Of a stretch of DNA of 64,000 nt, positions 1 through 7,932 are shown piece after piece. Source of the DNA: Rhodoligotrophos defluvii (GTDB lineage: Bacteria > Pseudomonadota > Alphaproteobacteria > Rhizobiales > Im1); the NCBI RefSeq assembly GCF_005281615.1, contig NZ_SZZM01000003.1:538207-602206 (forward strand). The letters run 5' to 3'. The translations under genes were made by a program, and so were the position numbers. Numbering within the stretch: the first letter of the stretch is position 1; every line of letters starts with the position of its first letter. The notes under the pieces were generated by a model. It was not told the DNA's origin and searched no databases. It saw nothing but the letters and a program-made list of their open reading frames with translations.

Positions 1-246
1 GACTTGCGGCCGAATATATGCAGTGCACAATGAAAGTCAAATGATTTTTTGCGTCGCACAATAGCCGGCGAACCGGCACAAGTTTAACGAAATCGTAAAG
101 ATCGCTCCCGATGATCGCGCCCCAGACATGCGCATGCGCAGCGCGTGACAACCGACGGGCACCTGCCAGTGGATGACCGCAGCTGTTGACGGCCGGCCGC
201 GAACTATTCACTCTGGTAACACCGCCGGGGAGTGTGTGGGAGAGTC

Positions 247-1707
247 ATGGTCCTATCAGCGTTCGCAGGAGCTGGCCTGAGACCGCAACCGCGGCCGCTT
301 GGGTGCGTGGTCCTTGTTATCACGCTGTTCATGGCCGTCTTGCAGCTGGCAACCGGCGCGCAGGCTGCCGAGCGCGATGCCGCCCTGGCGGTGGATGCCG
401 CGACGGGCAAGATCATCTTCGGCCGCAATATCGACGCCCCGCGCTATCCCGCCTCGCTCACCAAGGTGATGACGCTTTACATCCTGTTTCAGGAGCTGCG
501 TGCCGGCCGCATGAAGCTCAACTCCCCGATCGTGATGAGCAAGCATGCGGCTTCCATGCCGCCGTCAAAGCTGGGTATCGCGCCGGGCCGGTCGATCAGG
601 GTCGACGCTGCCATCCGGGTGTTGGTGACGAAATCGGCCAACGATGTGGCTGTTGCCGTCGCCGAGGCCATTTCCGGCTCCGAAACAGCTTTTGCCGCTC
701 GCATGACCCAGGTTGCCCGCAGCCTGGGCATGAGCCGCACCCAGTTCAGAAACGCTTCCGGGCTGCCCAACCCCGACCAGGTCACCACCGCCCGCGACCT
801 CGCCACACTCGGGCTCAGGATCCAGCGCGACTTCCCGGAATATTACAAGTATTTCGGTATTTCCTCCGCCACCGTGGCCGGCAAGACCTTCCGCACCCAT
901 AATCGGCTGATTGGCAAGTATCGCGGCACAGACGGCATCAAGACCGGCTATATCAATGCGTCCGGTTTCAATCTGCTCGCCTCGGTGCGCCGCGACGGCC
1001 GGCACCTGGTCGGGGTGGTTATGGGCGGCAAGACGGCGGCCTCGCGCAACAGAGCCATGACATCAATGCTGGATGAAGCGTTCAAGCGGGTACCGGCGCG
1101 CCGCAACTATAGTATTGCCGCTTATGCCGGTGCCTCGCCCGATCGCGAGCCTGCGGCCGGCCTGGTTGCGGCGGCGCCCGTGCCGGAGAAGAAGCCAATA
1201 CTTGCCGCTGCTGCCCCTCAACCAGGGCAGACCGCAACCATAGCCAGCAGCGCCGGCCCTGCGCAGGCGCAAGCCTCCACGCAAAATGCCGCGAAGCCGG
1301 TCGTCACCAGCAATACCGCTGCGCCGACGGTGGCTGCCAATGCCGCCACGCCCCTCACCATGGCAGCCCTGGTCGCGGCAACCGCAACCGACGACATCGA
1401 GCTGGCTGAGGAAGAAGAATCAGAGATGGACGAGGGTGATACCGGCCGCAACGATGCCGGCTGGCTCATCCAGGTCGGCGCGTTTCCGACCGAGAGTGGG
1501 GCGGAACAGCGGCTGGCCACGGTCAAGGCGACGGGCCTTCCCCCACTTCGCGGCAAGCCCGGATTTACGGAAATGGCCCAGCTCGACGCACAGCGGTCCA
1601 TCTTCCGCGCCCGTTTCTCGGGCTTCACCCAGCAGAGCGCCCGCGAAGCCTGCCGTGCGCTTTCGCAGAAGTCGATCGACTGCCTCGCCCTGTCGCCGCG
1701 AGACTGA
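247..1707 (+). CDS. D-alanyl-D-alanine carboxypeptidase (peptidase S11, PBP5/DacF type) with C-terminal SPOR domain
   Basis: This is a periplasmic penicillin-binding enzyme that removes the terminal D-Ala from peptidoglycan pentapeptides. The S11 active-site motifs are in order: SLTK (catalytic Ser about residue 70), SAN (about 130-132) and KTG (about 232-234). A hydrophobic segment ending TGAQA near residue 40 looks like a signal peptide. After the catalytic domain comes a roughly 150-residue Ala/Pro/Thr-rich linker, then a SPOR domain (about 405-480, beginning GWLIQVGAF), which in this family binds denuded septal glycan. The start is uncertain: ATG 247 has GGGAG just upstream, and GTG 232 is in frame. 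No partner gene lies on the same strand next to it. The family call is firm; septal localisation is inferred from SPOR. Confidence 0.93.
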   Translation: MVLSAFAGAGLRPQPRPLGCVVLVITLFMAVLQLATGAQAAERDAALAVDAATGKIIFGRNIDAPRYPASLTKVMTLYILFQELRAGRMKLNSPIVMSKHAASMPPSKLGIAPGRSIRVDAAIRVLVTKSANDVAVAVAEAISGSETAFAARMTQVARSLGMSRTQFRNASGLPNPDQVTTARDLATLGLRIQRDFPEYYKYFGISSATVAGKTFRTHNRLIGKYRGTDGIKTGYINASGFNLLASVRRDGRHLVGVVMGGKTAASRNRAMTSMLDEAFKRVPARRNYSIAAYAGASPDREPAAGLVAAAPVPEKKPILAAAAPQPGQTATIASSAGPAQAQASTQNAAKPVVTSNTAAPTVAANAATPLTMAALVAATATDDIELAEEEESEMDEGDTGRNDAGWLIQVGAFPTESGAEQRLATVKATGLPPLRGKPGFTEMAQLDAQRSIFRARFSGFTQQSAREACRALSQKSIDCLALSPRD

Positions 1708-1731
1708 GCGCCACGCGGCCACAGCGGTCAA

Positions 1732-1749
1732 GGCCGGGCGATCCCGGCC
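1732..1749 (+). terminator. Hairpin after the carboxypeptidase gene
   Basis: A perfect 7-bp stem (GGCCGGG/CCCGGCC) with a CGAT loop lies 25 bases after the stop codon. There is no clear T-run, so a Rho-independent role is only suggested. Confidence 0.4.
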
Positions 1750-2058
1750 GGCATTCGGCGTATGACATCCGCCTGGTCGATGGCACCCACGGCCCAGCTT
1801 GAACCACAAGGGCCGCGGCCTGAGACAGACGGCCGTATTCAGAGCTCAGCAATAAATCTGAGGGAAGGCCGGTCCGGTGGAAGCTCGGCCGAGACGGGTC
1901 CTGCGGAACGTGCCGTCGCGGGCTGTACTATGCTTCGCCAAATGGACAAGCCCGGCACGGCCGAATCCGGCGGCGCGGCGGAAACGGCTCCCCCGGCCTT
2001 CTGCCTGCGATCGGCTGCCTCCGCCGCCACAGCGGCACCAAGACTGTCAAACATAACG
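1750..2058. other. No recognised gene; weak 71-codon frame on the minus strand
   Basis: I recognise nothing conserved here. A minus-strand frame at 1839-2054 (begins MFDSLGAAVA, Ala/Pro-rich) starts 4 bases after the stop of the small membrane protein at 2059-2181. It could be its translationally coupled partner, but it has no known motif and may be chance. Confidence 0.3.
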
Positions 2059-2181
2059 TCACCCCGAGGCCTGAATAAGCGTCAACACGAGATAGACCAC
2101 GGTCGCCGAAGCGGCATAAAGCACGACATCTCCGATGACACGTCCCCCCTGCCGCCCGAACGCTAATATCGCGCGTGCCAT
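2059..2181 (-). CDS. Possible 40-residue single-span membrane protein
   Basis: A short frame of 40 codons encodes a basic N-terminus (MARAILAFGRQGGR) followed by an uninterrupted hydrophobic stretch of about 20 residues (VVLYAASATVVYLVLTLI) and a short tail. This is the layout of a small inner-membrane protein with a positive cytoplasmic end. The ATG follows GGGGTGA at a 3-base distance, which is close but usable. A repeat-rich region (2272-2319) lies about 90 bases upstream on the same strand. I do not recognise a family. The charge and hydrophobicity pattern and the upstream signal support a real gene, but the frame is short enough to arise by chance. Confidence 0.4.
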   Translation of the reverse strand: MARAILAFGRQGGRVIGDVVLYAASATVVYLVLTLIQASG

Positions 2182-2271
2182 GAATCACCCCGATGCGAAC
2201 TGATAATTCCGAAGTCGCATCTTGACTTAAATGCCAATTGTGGCGGGCCGGTGGAGATGCGATCACGATTT

Positions 2272-2319
2272 CCAAAGCTTTGGTTAAGAATTCGTAACAG
2301 AAAGTAACAAACTGTAACA
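2272..2319. promoter_or_regulatory. 12-bp palindrome plus three GTAACA repeats at exact 10-bp spacing
   Basis: CCAAAGCTTTGG at 2272-2283 is a perfect palindrome. GTAACA then occurs at 2294-2299, 2304-2309 and 2314-2319, one helical turn apart. Tandem direct repeats with 10-11 bp period are typical of sites for OmpR/PhoB-type response regulators. The array lies upstream of the 40-residue minus-strand frame and downstream of the phosphoketolase gene. The protein that binds it is not identified. Confidence 0.4.
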
Positions 2320-2360
2320 GTGCAGCCCGATCCCTTCGGCAGTACCGGGCAGCAGCCCGC

Positions 2361-4757
2361 TCAGTGGGTAATCTCCTCGAGTCCCCACTCCTCGATCTCC
2401 GGCATGTCGCGGCCATGGGCCCGCACATAGGCATGGTGCTCCACGAGCTTCCGCTCGCAGGCCGCGATCACCTGTTGCCCTTTCGCGCCCGTTTGCGGCA
2501 GCCACTTGACGGCGGCCATGGCGAGATGGACGCGATCCAGCCGGTTGAGGACGACCATGTCGAACGGTGTCGTCGTCGTCCCCTCTTCTCGATAGCCGTG
2601 CACGTGGAAGGCGTCGTGGTTGGGACGTTTGTACGTCAACCGGTGAATGAGCTGGGGGTAGCCGTGGAAGGCGAAGATCACCGGCTGGCCGATGCCGAAC
2701 AGGCTTGCGAACTGCTCGTCGGGTATGCCATGCGGATGCTCTTCCGGCGACACCAGCGCCATCAGGTCGACCACATTGACCACCCGCACCGAGACCTCCG
2801 GCAGGTGCTGCCGCAGAAGCTGTGCCGCGGCGACGGCCTCCATGGTGGGAACATCACCGGCACAGGCAAGAACCACGTCCGGCTCGCGTCCCGGCTGCTC
2901 ACTGCCCGCCCAAGACCAGCGGCCGAGGCCGGCCTCGCAATGAGCGATGGCCTGGTCCATGTCGAGCCACTGTGGCGAAGGTTGCTTGCCCGCCACGATC
3001 ACATTGATGCGATCATAGGTCCTGAGACAGTGGTCGGTCACCCACAGCAGGGTGTTGGCGTCCGGCGGGAGGTAGACCCGCACGATCTCCGCCTTCTTGT
3101 TCACCACGTGGTCGATGAATCCCGGGTCCTGGTGGCTGAAGCCGTTATGGTCCTGTCGCCAGACATGGGAGGTGAGCAGATAATTGAGCGACGAGATCGG
3201 CGCGCGCCACGGAAGGTCTCGGGTCACCTTCAGCCATTTGGCATGCTGGTTGACCATGGAGTCGACGATATGGATGAAAGCCTCGTAACACGAGAACAAT
3301 CCATGGCGGCCGGTGAGGAGATAGCCTTCCAGCCAGCCCTGGCACAAATGCTCGCTCAGCACCTCCATGACGCGGCCTTGCGGCGCGAGCCCCACATCGA
3401 TCGGCAGGATGTCTTCCCGCCACACCCGGCTGGTGACGTCGAACACCGCGTCCAACCGGTTCGAGGTGGTCTCGTCAGGCCCCATCAGGCGAAAGCTGCT
3501 CGGGTTCCGCGCGATCACGTCCCTGAGCAAGCGCCCCATCTGCCGCGTCGCCTCCCCGCGCGCCACACCGGGCCGCTCGACAGCCAGGCCATGCGCGCGA
3601 AAATCGGGCATATCCAGCGGCTCGCGCAGCAAGCCGCCATTCGCGTGGGGATTTGCCCCCATTCGCCGCTGGCCCTTGGGGGCCAAGTCCTGCAACTCCG
3701 GCATGAGCCGGCCATTCCGGTCGAACAGGGTCTCGGGCCGATAGCTTCGCATCCAGGTCTCGAGCATCTTGAGATGCGCGGGATTTTCAGCAAGTCCCGC
3801 CAACGGCACTTGGTGCGAGCGCCAGAAGCCCTCCACCTGCTGGCCGTCGACGTCGTGCGGGCCGGTCCAGCCCTTGGGTGAGCGCAAGATGATCATCGGC
3901 CAGCGCGGAACACCATTACCCCCGCCCTGCCCGCCGATCCGGGCCTCCTGCTGAATGGCGTGGATGCGACCGATCGCCCGGTCGAGGATTTCCGCCATGC
4001 GCTGGTGCATCACCGTGGGATCGCTGCCTTCGACGAACAGCGGCTCATAACCCAGGCCCTCGAACAGCCGCACGAGATCGTCATGCGCCATGCGCCCGAG
4101 GATTGTGGGGTTCGCGATCTTATAGCCGTTGAGGTGGAGGATCGGCAGCACCGCACCATCGCCCACCGGATCGAGAAACTTGTTGGAGTGCCATGACGCC
4201 GCGAGCGCGCCCGTTTCCGCCTCGCCGTCGCCGACCACACAGGCAACGATCAGCTCGGGATTGTCGAAGGCAGCGCCGAATGCGTGGGCGAGCGCGTAGC
4301 CGAGTTCGCCGCCCTCATGGATCGATCCCGGTGTTTCCGGCGCCGCATGGCTGGGTATGCCGCCGGGAAAGGAGAACTGCCGGAACAGACGCCGCATGCC
4401 ATCCACATCTTGGCTGACCTCCGGATAAATCTCGGAATAGCTGCCCTCGAGATAGGTATTGGCGACCACCGCCGGGCCGCCATGGCCGGGGCCGCAAATG
4501 AAGATCATGTCGAGGTCGTCGCGCAAGACCACGCGGTTGAGATGCGCATAAACGAAATTGAGGCCGGGCGTCGTGCCCCAGTGACCGAGCAGGCGCGGCT
4601 TTATGTGGGAGAGCTTCAGCTCCTCCTGCAGCAGCGGGTTGTCGAGGAGATAGATCTGCCCGACCGAAAGGTAATTGGCCGCGCACCAGTAGCCATGAAT
4701 ATTTTGGAGCTCCCTCTCGCTGAGCGGTTGCGAAACGGCTTCGGCCAAATCACTCAT
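2361..4757 (-). CDS. xfp: Phosphoketolase (xylulose-5-P / fructose-6-P)
   Basis: This thiamine-diphosphate enzyme splits xylulose 5-phosphate (and often fructose 6-phosphate) with phosphate into acetyl phosphate and a shorter sugar phosphate in the cytoplasm. The 798-residue product has the family length of about 790-800. Both signature regions are present: [16 protein letters not shown] near residue 145 and [18 protein letters not shown] near residue 520. The start at 4757 is chosen because AGGAGGG lies directly upstream at good spacing; a frame extending to 4835 has no such site. No acetate kinase or phosphotransacetylase gene is adjacent, so the fate of acetyl phosphate cannot be read here. 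The gene stands alone, and no divergent partner shares its promoter except possibly the DUF3096 gene. Confidence 0.95.
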   Translation of the reverse strand: MSDLAEAVSQPLSERELQNIHGYWCAANYLSVGQIYLLDNPLLQEELKLSHIKPRLLGHWGTTPGLNFVYAHLNRVVLRDDLDMIFICGPGHGGPAVVANTYLEGSYSEIYPEVSQDVDGMRRLFRQFSFPGGIPSHAAPETPGSIHEGGELGYALAHAFGAAFDNPELIVACVVGDGEAETGALAASWHSNKFLDPVGDGAVLPILHLNGYKIANPTILGRMAHDDLVRLFEGLGYEPLFVEGSDPTVMHQRMAEILDRAIGRIHAIQQEARIGGQGGGNGVPRWPMIILRSPKGWTGPHDVDGQQVEGFWRSHQVPLAGLAENPAHLKMLETWMRSYRPETLFDRNGRLMPELQDLAPKGQRRMGANPHANGGLLREPLDMPDFRAHGLAVERPGVARGEATRQMGRLLRDVIARNPSSFRLMGPDETTSNRLDAVFDVTSRVWREDILPIDVGLAPQGRVMEVLSEHLCQGWLEGYLLTGRHGLFSCYEAFIHIVDSMVNQHAKWLKVTRDLPWRAPISSLNYLLTSHVWRQDHNGFSHQDPGFIDHVVNKKAEIVRVYLPPDANTLLWVTDHCLRTYDRINVIVAGKQPSPQWLDMDQAIAHCEAGLGRWSWAGSEQPGREPDVVLACAGDVPTMEAVAAAQLLRQHLPEVSVRVVNVVDLMALVSPEEHPHGIPDEQFASLFGIGQPVIFAFHGYPQLIHRLTYKRPNHDAFHVHGYREEGTTTTPFDMVVLNRLDRVHLAMAAVKWLPQTGAKGQQVIAACERKLVEHHAYVRAHGRDMPEIEEWGLEEITH

Positions 4758-4985
4758 GGAACCCTCCTGCTCGGCTGCATGCCTCGGAGCCGGGAACCAC
4801 GACGTCGTGCCGATGGTTGCACATCTCAGTGACAAGGGATGGGCTCATCGCGCAACCGCGATCACGAAAACGTTACCACGGTCCAGGGAACAACGCACCG
4901 GCTACGACGTTTTAACCATACTCGGTCACTTATCCCCCGGTGACCGCGAGATCCAAGCTCCTTCCCCGCGGAGCCGATCTCATAG

Positions 4986-5016
4986 AAAGCCCCGGTGCTC
5001 CCCCCACCGGGGCTTT
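4986..5016. terminator. Strong hairpin upstream of the DUF3096 gene
   Basis: A perfect 12-bp stem (AAAGCCCCGGTG at 4986-4997, CACCGGGGCTTT at 5005-5016) has a 7-base loop. It ends 24 bases before the DUF3096 start and is not preceded by a plus-strand gene. It may be a leader or attenuator hairpin, or a terminator for an unseen short transcript. Confidence 0.5.
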
Positions 5017-5040
5017 GCTTGCCCGATCGCGAGAGTTGCC

Positions 5041-5184
5041 ATGAATGTCACCATAGATCCCGCCCTGATCCAGCCCCTGATCGCGCTCGTCGCCGGCATT
5101 CTCATTCTGGTGATGCCGCGGCTGCTGAATTACGTGGTGGCTATATATCTCATCGTGATCGGCCTGCTCGGCCTGTTCCGCTAA
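5041..5184 (+). CDS. DUF3096-family small membrane protein
   Basis: A 47-residue protein made almost entirely of two hydrophobic helices, with LIALVAGILILVMPRLLNY followed by VVAIYLIVIGLLGLF. This matches the DUF3096 pattern (a conserved ILI.MP.LLNY core between two membrane spans). The function of the family is unknown; location is the inner membrane. ATG 5041 follows a weak GCGAGAG site. The strong hairpin at 4986-5016 ends just upstream and may act as a leader structure. Confidence 0.8.
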   Translation: MNVTIDPALIQPLIALVAGILILVMPRLLNYVVAIYLIVIGLLGLFR

Positions 5185-5287
5185 AGTTTCGGGCGAAGGT
5201 CGACGATAGCGAAAGGTGGGGAACCGGTTTTGGAAACGGGTCGAGCGTGAGCTCGACCCGCGCTGCTGCTGAAGGGCGTGGTTCCGC

Positions 5288-5815
5288 TTACCCGCGGCAG
5301 AACTTCAACCGGCCGGAATGGGTCCTGAAATACCCGGTGCTCGGATCGAAGCTGCGATAGCGGCTTGAGCAGTAGCGGTACCAGGCCGGCGACCATGGCC
5401 GCAGTCCGCCGTAAACATAGGCGGGGCGATAGCCGTAGCCGTAATAGCCCCCACCATAAAGGGGCGCCGTAGCCAAGGCTGCCGCGCCGAGCCCGAGCCC
5501 CAGGCCCAGCCCTATGGCCGGTCCAGGGCCCCAGCCCCAACCGCGATGGCGCCAGCCGTGCCGCCAGCCGGGGCCCCAGCCGCCGCGCCAGCCACCCCAG
5601 CCGCCATGACGCCAGCCACGGCCCCAACCGCCACGCCAGCCGCCGCCACCCCAGAACCGATCCCGCACCTGGGTCGTCTCCAGGCCGGTCGCTTGGCGCA
5701 TGCTGTCAGCCATGGCGATCGAGCTGATCGGCGATGCAGCGGATGCCGCATTGGGAGCCAGCGCGGTCAAACCGATCACCATAGCTCCTGCAAGCCCTAA
5801 CATTGCATTCTTCAT
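5288..5815 (-). CDS. BA14K-family secreted Gly/Trp/Arg-rich protein
   Basis: A 175-residue exported protein. It begins with a signal peptide (MKNAMLGLAGAMVIGLTAL, then Ala-rich to about residue 27), continues with a low-complexity Gly/Trp/Arg/His stretch (about 55-110, repeats of the WRGGWG and WRHG type) and a Gly-rich hydrophobic patch, and ends in the BA14K domain (WYRYCSSRYRSFDPSTGYF, about 145-175). BA14K proteins are known from Brucella and other Rhizobiales as surface or lectin-like antigens; the role here is not shown. The start is placed at 5815 because AAGGAG lies 6-7 bases upstream; an in-frame ATG two codons earlier touches that site. Confidence 0.88.
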   Translation of the reverse strand: MKNAMLGLAGAMVIGLTALAPNAASAASPISSIAMADSMRQATGLETTQVRDRFWGGGGWRGGWGRGWRHGGWGGWRGGWGPGWRHGWRHRGWGWGPGPAIGLGLGLGLGAAALATAPLYGGGYYGYGYRPAYVYGGLRPWSPAWYRYCSSRYRSFDPSTGYFRTHSGRLKFCRG

Positions 5816-6260
5816 CGTCATCTCCTTCGGACCGGGCCCGCAGCCCGGCTCATGATCGAAGACGCTCGCTGTCCAGCCCCCGTTTTTCCGCTTCCGCCGT
5901 CCAGAGAAAGGGAGCGGATGAAGGACGCACGGCGACACTCCCCTGCTCTGCGCACCAACGCCAGTGTGCCGAAAATGGCTCCCAAGGTGATTGCGAATCC
6001 TCTGCCTTGGTAAAGACTGTCTACCTCGGAAGCGTGAACCGACCCTGAACGCACAACCTTAAGGTGCAGAGACGATCAGCGGATCAGGGAATGGCCGTCG
6101 GCGGAAAAGGCGCGCAAATCTGAACCGCATGGCCGCAGAGGCCCGCCCTGGCGATGCAGGTGTAAGAGAGGCGCACGCGCAGCACCCCAATGGCAATTTC
6201 ATCGGCAGTTGTTGCTTGGGCACGACACCAGCGAGGAGCGTGGACCGGAATGGGGCGACT
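5816..6260. other. Intergenic stretch without a recognised gene
   Basis: It holds the promoter region of the BA14K gene, but I see no conserved reading frame, RNA gene or repeat. The plus- and minus-strand frames present are short and lack domain features. Confidence 0.4.
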
Positions 6261-6473
6261 TTACCCGCCCCGTTTGCCGGGCGCCGCTTCAGGCAGGTGG
6301 TCCTCTGTCCCTGATGCTTTTTTGTCGCGAGCCGACGACGGTGCCGGACGGGAACCGCAGAACACGAGAACCGTCTGCCCCGTCATCGCCGCCCGCAGGG
6401 GCCGTCGAGCCACCGCCTTTTGGCCTCTGGGTGCGCCCGGAGAGATCTTGCCGTCCTTTTCGTTGCTGCTCAT
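6261..6473 (-). CDS. Small polar protein of unknown function
   Basis: A 70-residue, Lys/Arg/Pro/Ser-rich protein, probably disordered, with no recognised domain. It is included because its ATG is preceded by a textbook AGGAGG site with a 7-base spacer, and it lies 55 bases downstream of the GNAT-like gene on the same strand, so the two could be one transcript. Composition alone would not support it. Confidence 0.45.
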   Translation of the reverse strand: MSSNEKDGKISPGAPRGQKAVARRPLRAAMTGQTVLVFCGSRPAPSSARDKKASGTEDHLPEAAPGKRGG

Positions 6474-6528
6474 GCCCTGGCCTCCTGCAGCATGCGCGTG
6501 GCCTTCCGTTGATCGGTCGACCCGTGGT

Positions 6529-7158
6529 TTATTTCCTGCCTTGCGCGTCAGATCGGCTGCGCGGGCCCCCAGCGGCCTTGGATCCCTGCACTTTGCCGCC
6601 GCCCGCTGTCCGCAATCCTCCCATACGATGCGCTGCCGGACGCAAGAATTCGTCGTCCCAGGTCAGCCCTGCCAAGCCTCCATTCGCCGACTCTGGCGCC
6701 TCGGCGCCAAACTCGTCGGCGAATGTCGCATTGCCTGTCATCTGCACCACGCCCTGCGCCCGGCAGAGCGCGGTGGCCGTGTCAGCGAGCTCCCGCGCGA
6801 TGATCGACCGGTACTTGGACCGTTTGACGACGGCCCGGTCGAAGGTGGCGACCTTCCCGCTTATGCGGATACGCAGGGCTCCCACCGGTGCACGACCATG
6901 CCATGCAAGCAAATGGATAGCGCCGAAATCGCTGTCGTCAATCTCTGTCGCCTCCCGTCCTGCGCTATCGGACAAATAGCCCGCGGTGCGCAGCGCGAAC
7001 ACCACGTTCAGCTCGTCGAGCGTCTCGACCACGGTGACCGACAGGCGCCGGTCACGTCTCCCACTCCTCGCCCGCCCTAACCCGCTTGGGTCCGGGACGT
7101 GCGGCTCCTCCCCGCCCCCTTGCCGCGCGGCAAGGCGGAACAACCGGCTGCTCTCCAT
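6529..7158 (-). CDS. GNAT-fold acyltransferase-like protein
   Basis: A 209-residue protein. The N-terminal 35 residues and C-terminal 45 residues are polar and probably disordered. The core (about 40-170) has the arrangement of a GNAT or acyl-homoserine-lactone-synthase-like fold: a first strand and helix (VVETLDELNVVFALRTAGYL), an acidic stretch (EIDDSDFGAIHLLAW) and the hallmark strand VGALRIRISGKVATFDRAVV leading into an Arg-rich helix. The substrate is unknown and a standard acetyl-CoA R/Q-x-x-G-x-G/A motif is not clear. ATG 7158 follows GAGGAGG, a strong ribosome binding site. The likely transcript includes the small frame downstream. The fold call is tentative. Confidence 0.65.
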   Translation of the reverse strand: MESSRLFRLAARQGGGEEPHVPDPSGLGRARSGRRDRRLSVTVVETLDELNVVFALRTAGYLSDSAGREATEIDDSDFGAIHLLAWHGRAPVGALRIRISGKVATFDRAVVKRSKYRSIIARELADTATALCRAQGVVQMTGNATFADEFGAEAPESANGGLAGLTWDDEFLRPAAHRMGGLRTAGGGKVQGSKAAGGPRSRSDAQGRK

Positions 7159-7238
7159 ATGGCCTCCTCGAGCAACAGCTGGCTCACACGCCGCCTTAAC
7201 CTTACCGAAGGGTTAACGAGGCCGGTAATAATTGTTTA

Positions 7239-7715
7239 TTATTTGGTTAACCGTGGCGGTTTCCGGGCAAGTTTCTGCTCTGTGAGCAGCTCGCGGCGGA
7301 GCGGTGCGGGCTCGCCCTCGGGAAAGGGAAAGGAGACGCAGCCCTCGGTCACGCATTGCGCCGAGATCTCGCCGTGCTGGTCCCGGCTCCACTTCAGCCT
7401 GCTGCCGCACACCGGACAGGGGACCTCGCCGGACGTCCCCGCCTCCCGCGGGGTTGCCGCCAAGGCCCGGCGAACCTCGGTCGCTCGCTGCACGGCCTCA
7501 TGAAAGAGGCGTGCCTGCTGCTCGAGCTCGCGCTCGCTCGGCTCTTCGTAAAGCGAGCAGTCGAAGCAGCCTCGCCCCTTCTGATGACAGGGGCGATTCT
7601 CGATGGAGCTGTCTGCGGCCACGCATCGGTCGAGAACTGGAATGCCCTTCTGGCATGGCATGCCGAGCAGGACGGAATCCCGAAAGTGTTTGCAGGTCCC
7701 GCGTTTAAGGAACAC
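7239..7715 (-). CDS. Cys-rich protein with C-terminal zinc ribbon, unknown function
   Basis: A 158-residue soluble protein. The N-terminal part has a Cys/His cluster (CKHF, GMPCQKG, DRC, CHQKGRGCFDC) that could bind a metal. A helical, charged middle (about 60-95, ELEQQARLFHEAVQRATEVR) may be a coiled coil. The C-terminal part carries a CPVCG...C...GC zinc ribbon (about 98-128). I recognise no named family. The start is set at GTG 7715, which has GAGGG seven bases upstream; a TTG at 7742 is in frame but has no such site. It is divergent from the OmpA-family gene. Confidence 0.6.
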   Translation of the reverse strand: MFLKRGTCKHFRDSVLLGMPCQKGIPVLDRCVAADSSIENRPCHQKGRGCFDCSLYEEPSERELEQQARLFHEAVQRATEVRRALAATPREAGTSGEVPCPVCGSRLKWSRDQHGEISAQCVTEGCVSFPFPEGEPAPLRRELLTEQKLARKPPRLTK

Positions 7716-7792
7716 CGATACGCCCTCGCTAGCTCGAGCCAAGGAGGCTAGGCCCGCCTCGCCGTGTCAGCAAGCTCAGCCACCATTAACGG

Positions 7793-7821
7793 TTAACGAA
7801 GGCCATCTTCGGTTAATTTTT
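7793..7821. other. Imperfect inverted repeat followed by a T-run
   Basis: TTAACGAAG (7793-7801) and CTTCGGTTAA (7807-7816) form a stem with one bulge, followed by five T. It sits in the divergent region between the zinc-ribbon and OmpA-family genes, so it may be an operator or a leader hairpin rather than a gene-end terminator. Confidence 0.3.
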
Positions 7822-7932
7822 CCTTACATAAGGCCGGGAAGCCCGGAACCGAGACAGCGTTCAGGGATTGTTCAGGGCCAGAAAAGCTTGATTATGATTA
7901 AAGTTACAATGCCGGCGCCAGAGGAGAATGGC

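Noticed and set aside
1-231. Promoter with TTGACG at 185-190 for the carboxypeptidase
   Set aside because: The only nearby -10-like sequence is about 14 bases away, too close for a standard sigma-70 promoter.
1762-2166. 134-codon plus-strand frame after the carboxypeptidase
   Set aside because: No domain, no good ribosome site, and low-complexity composition.
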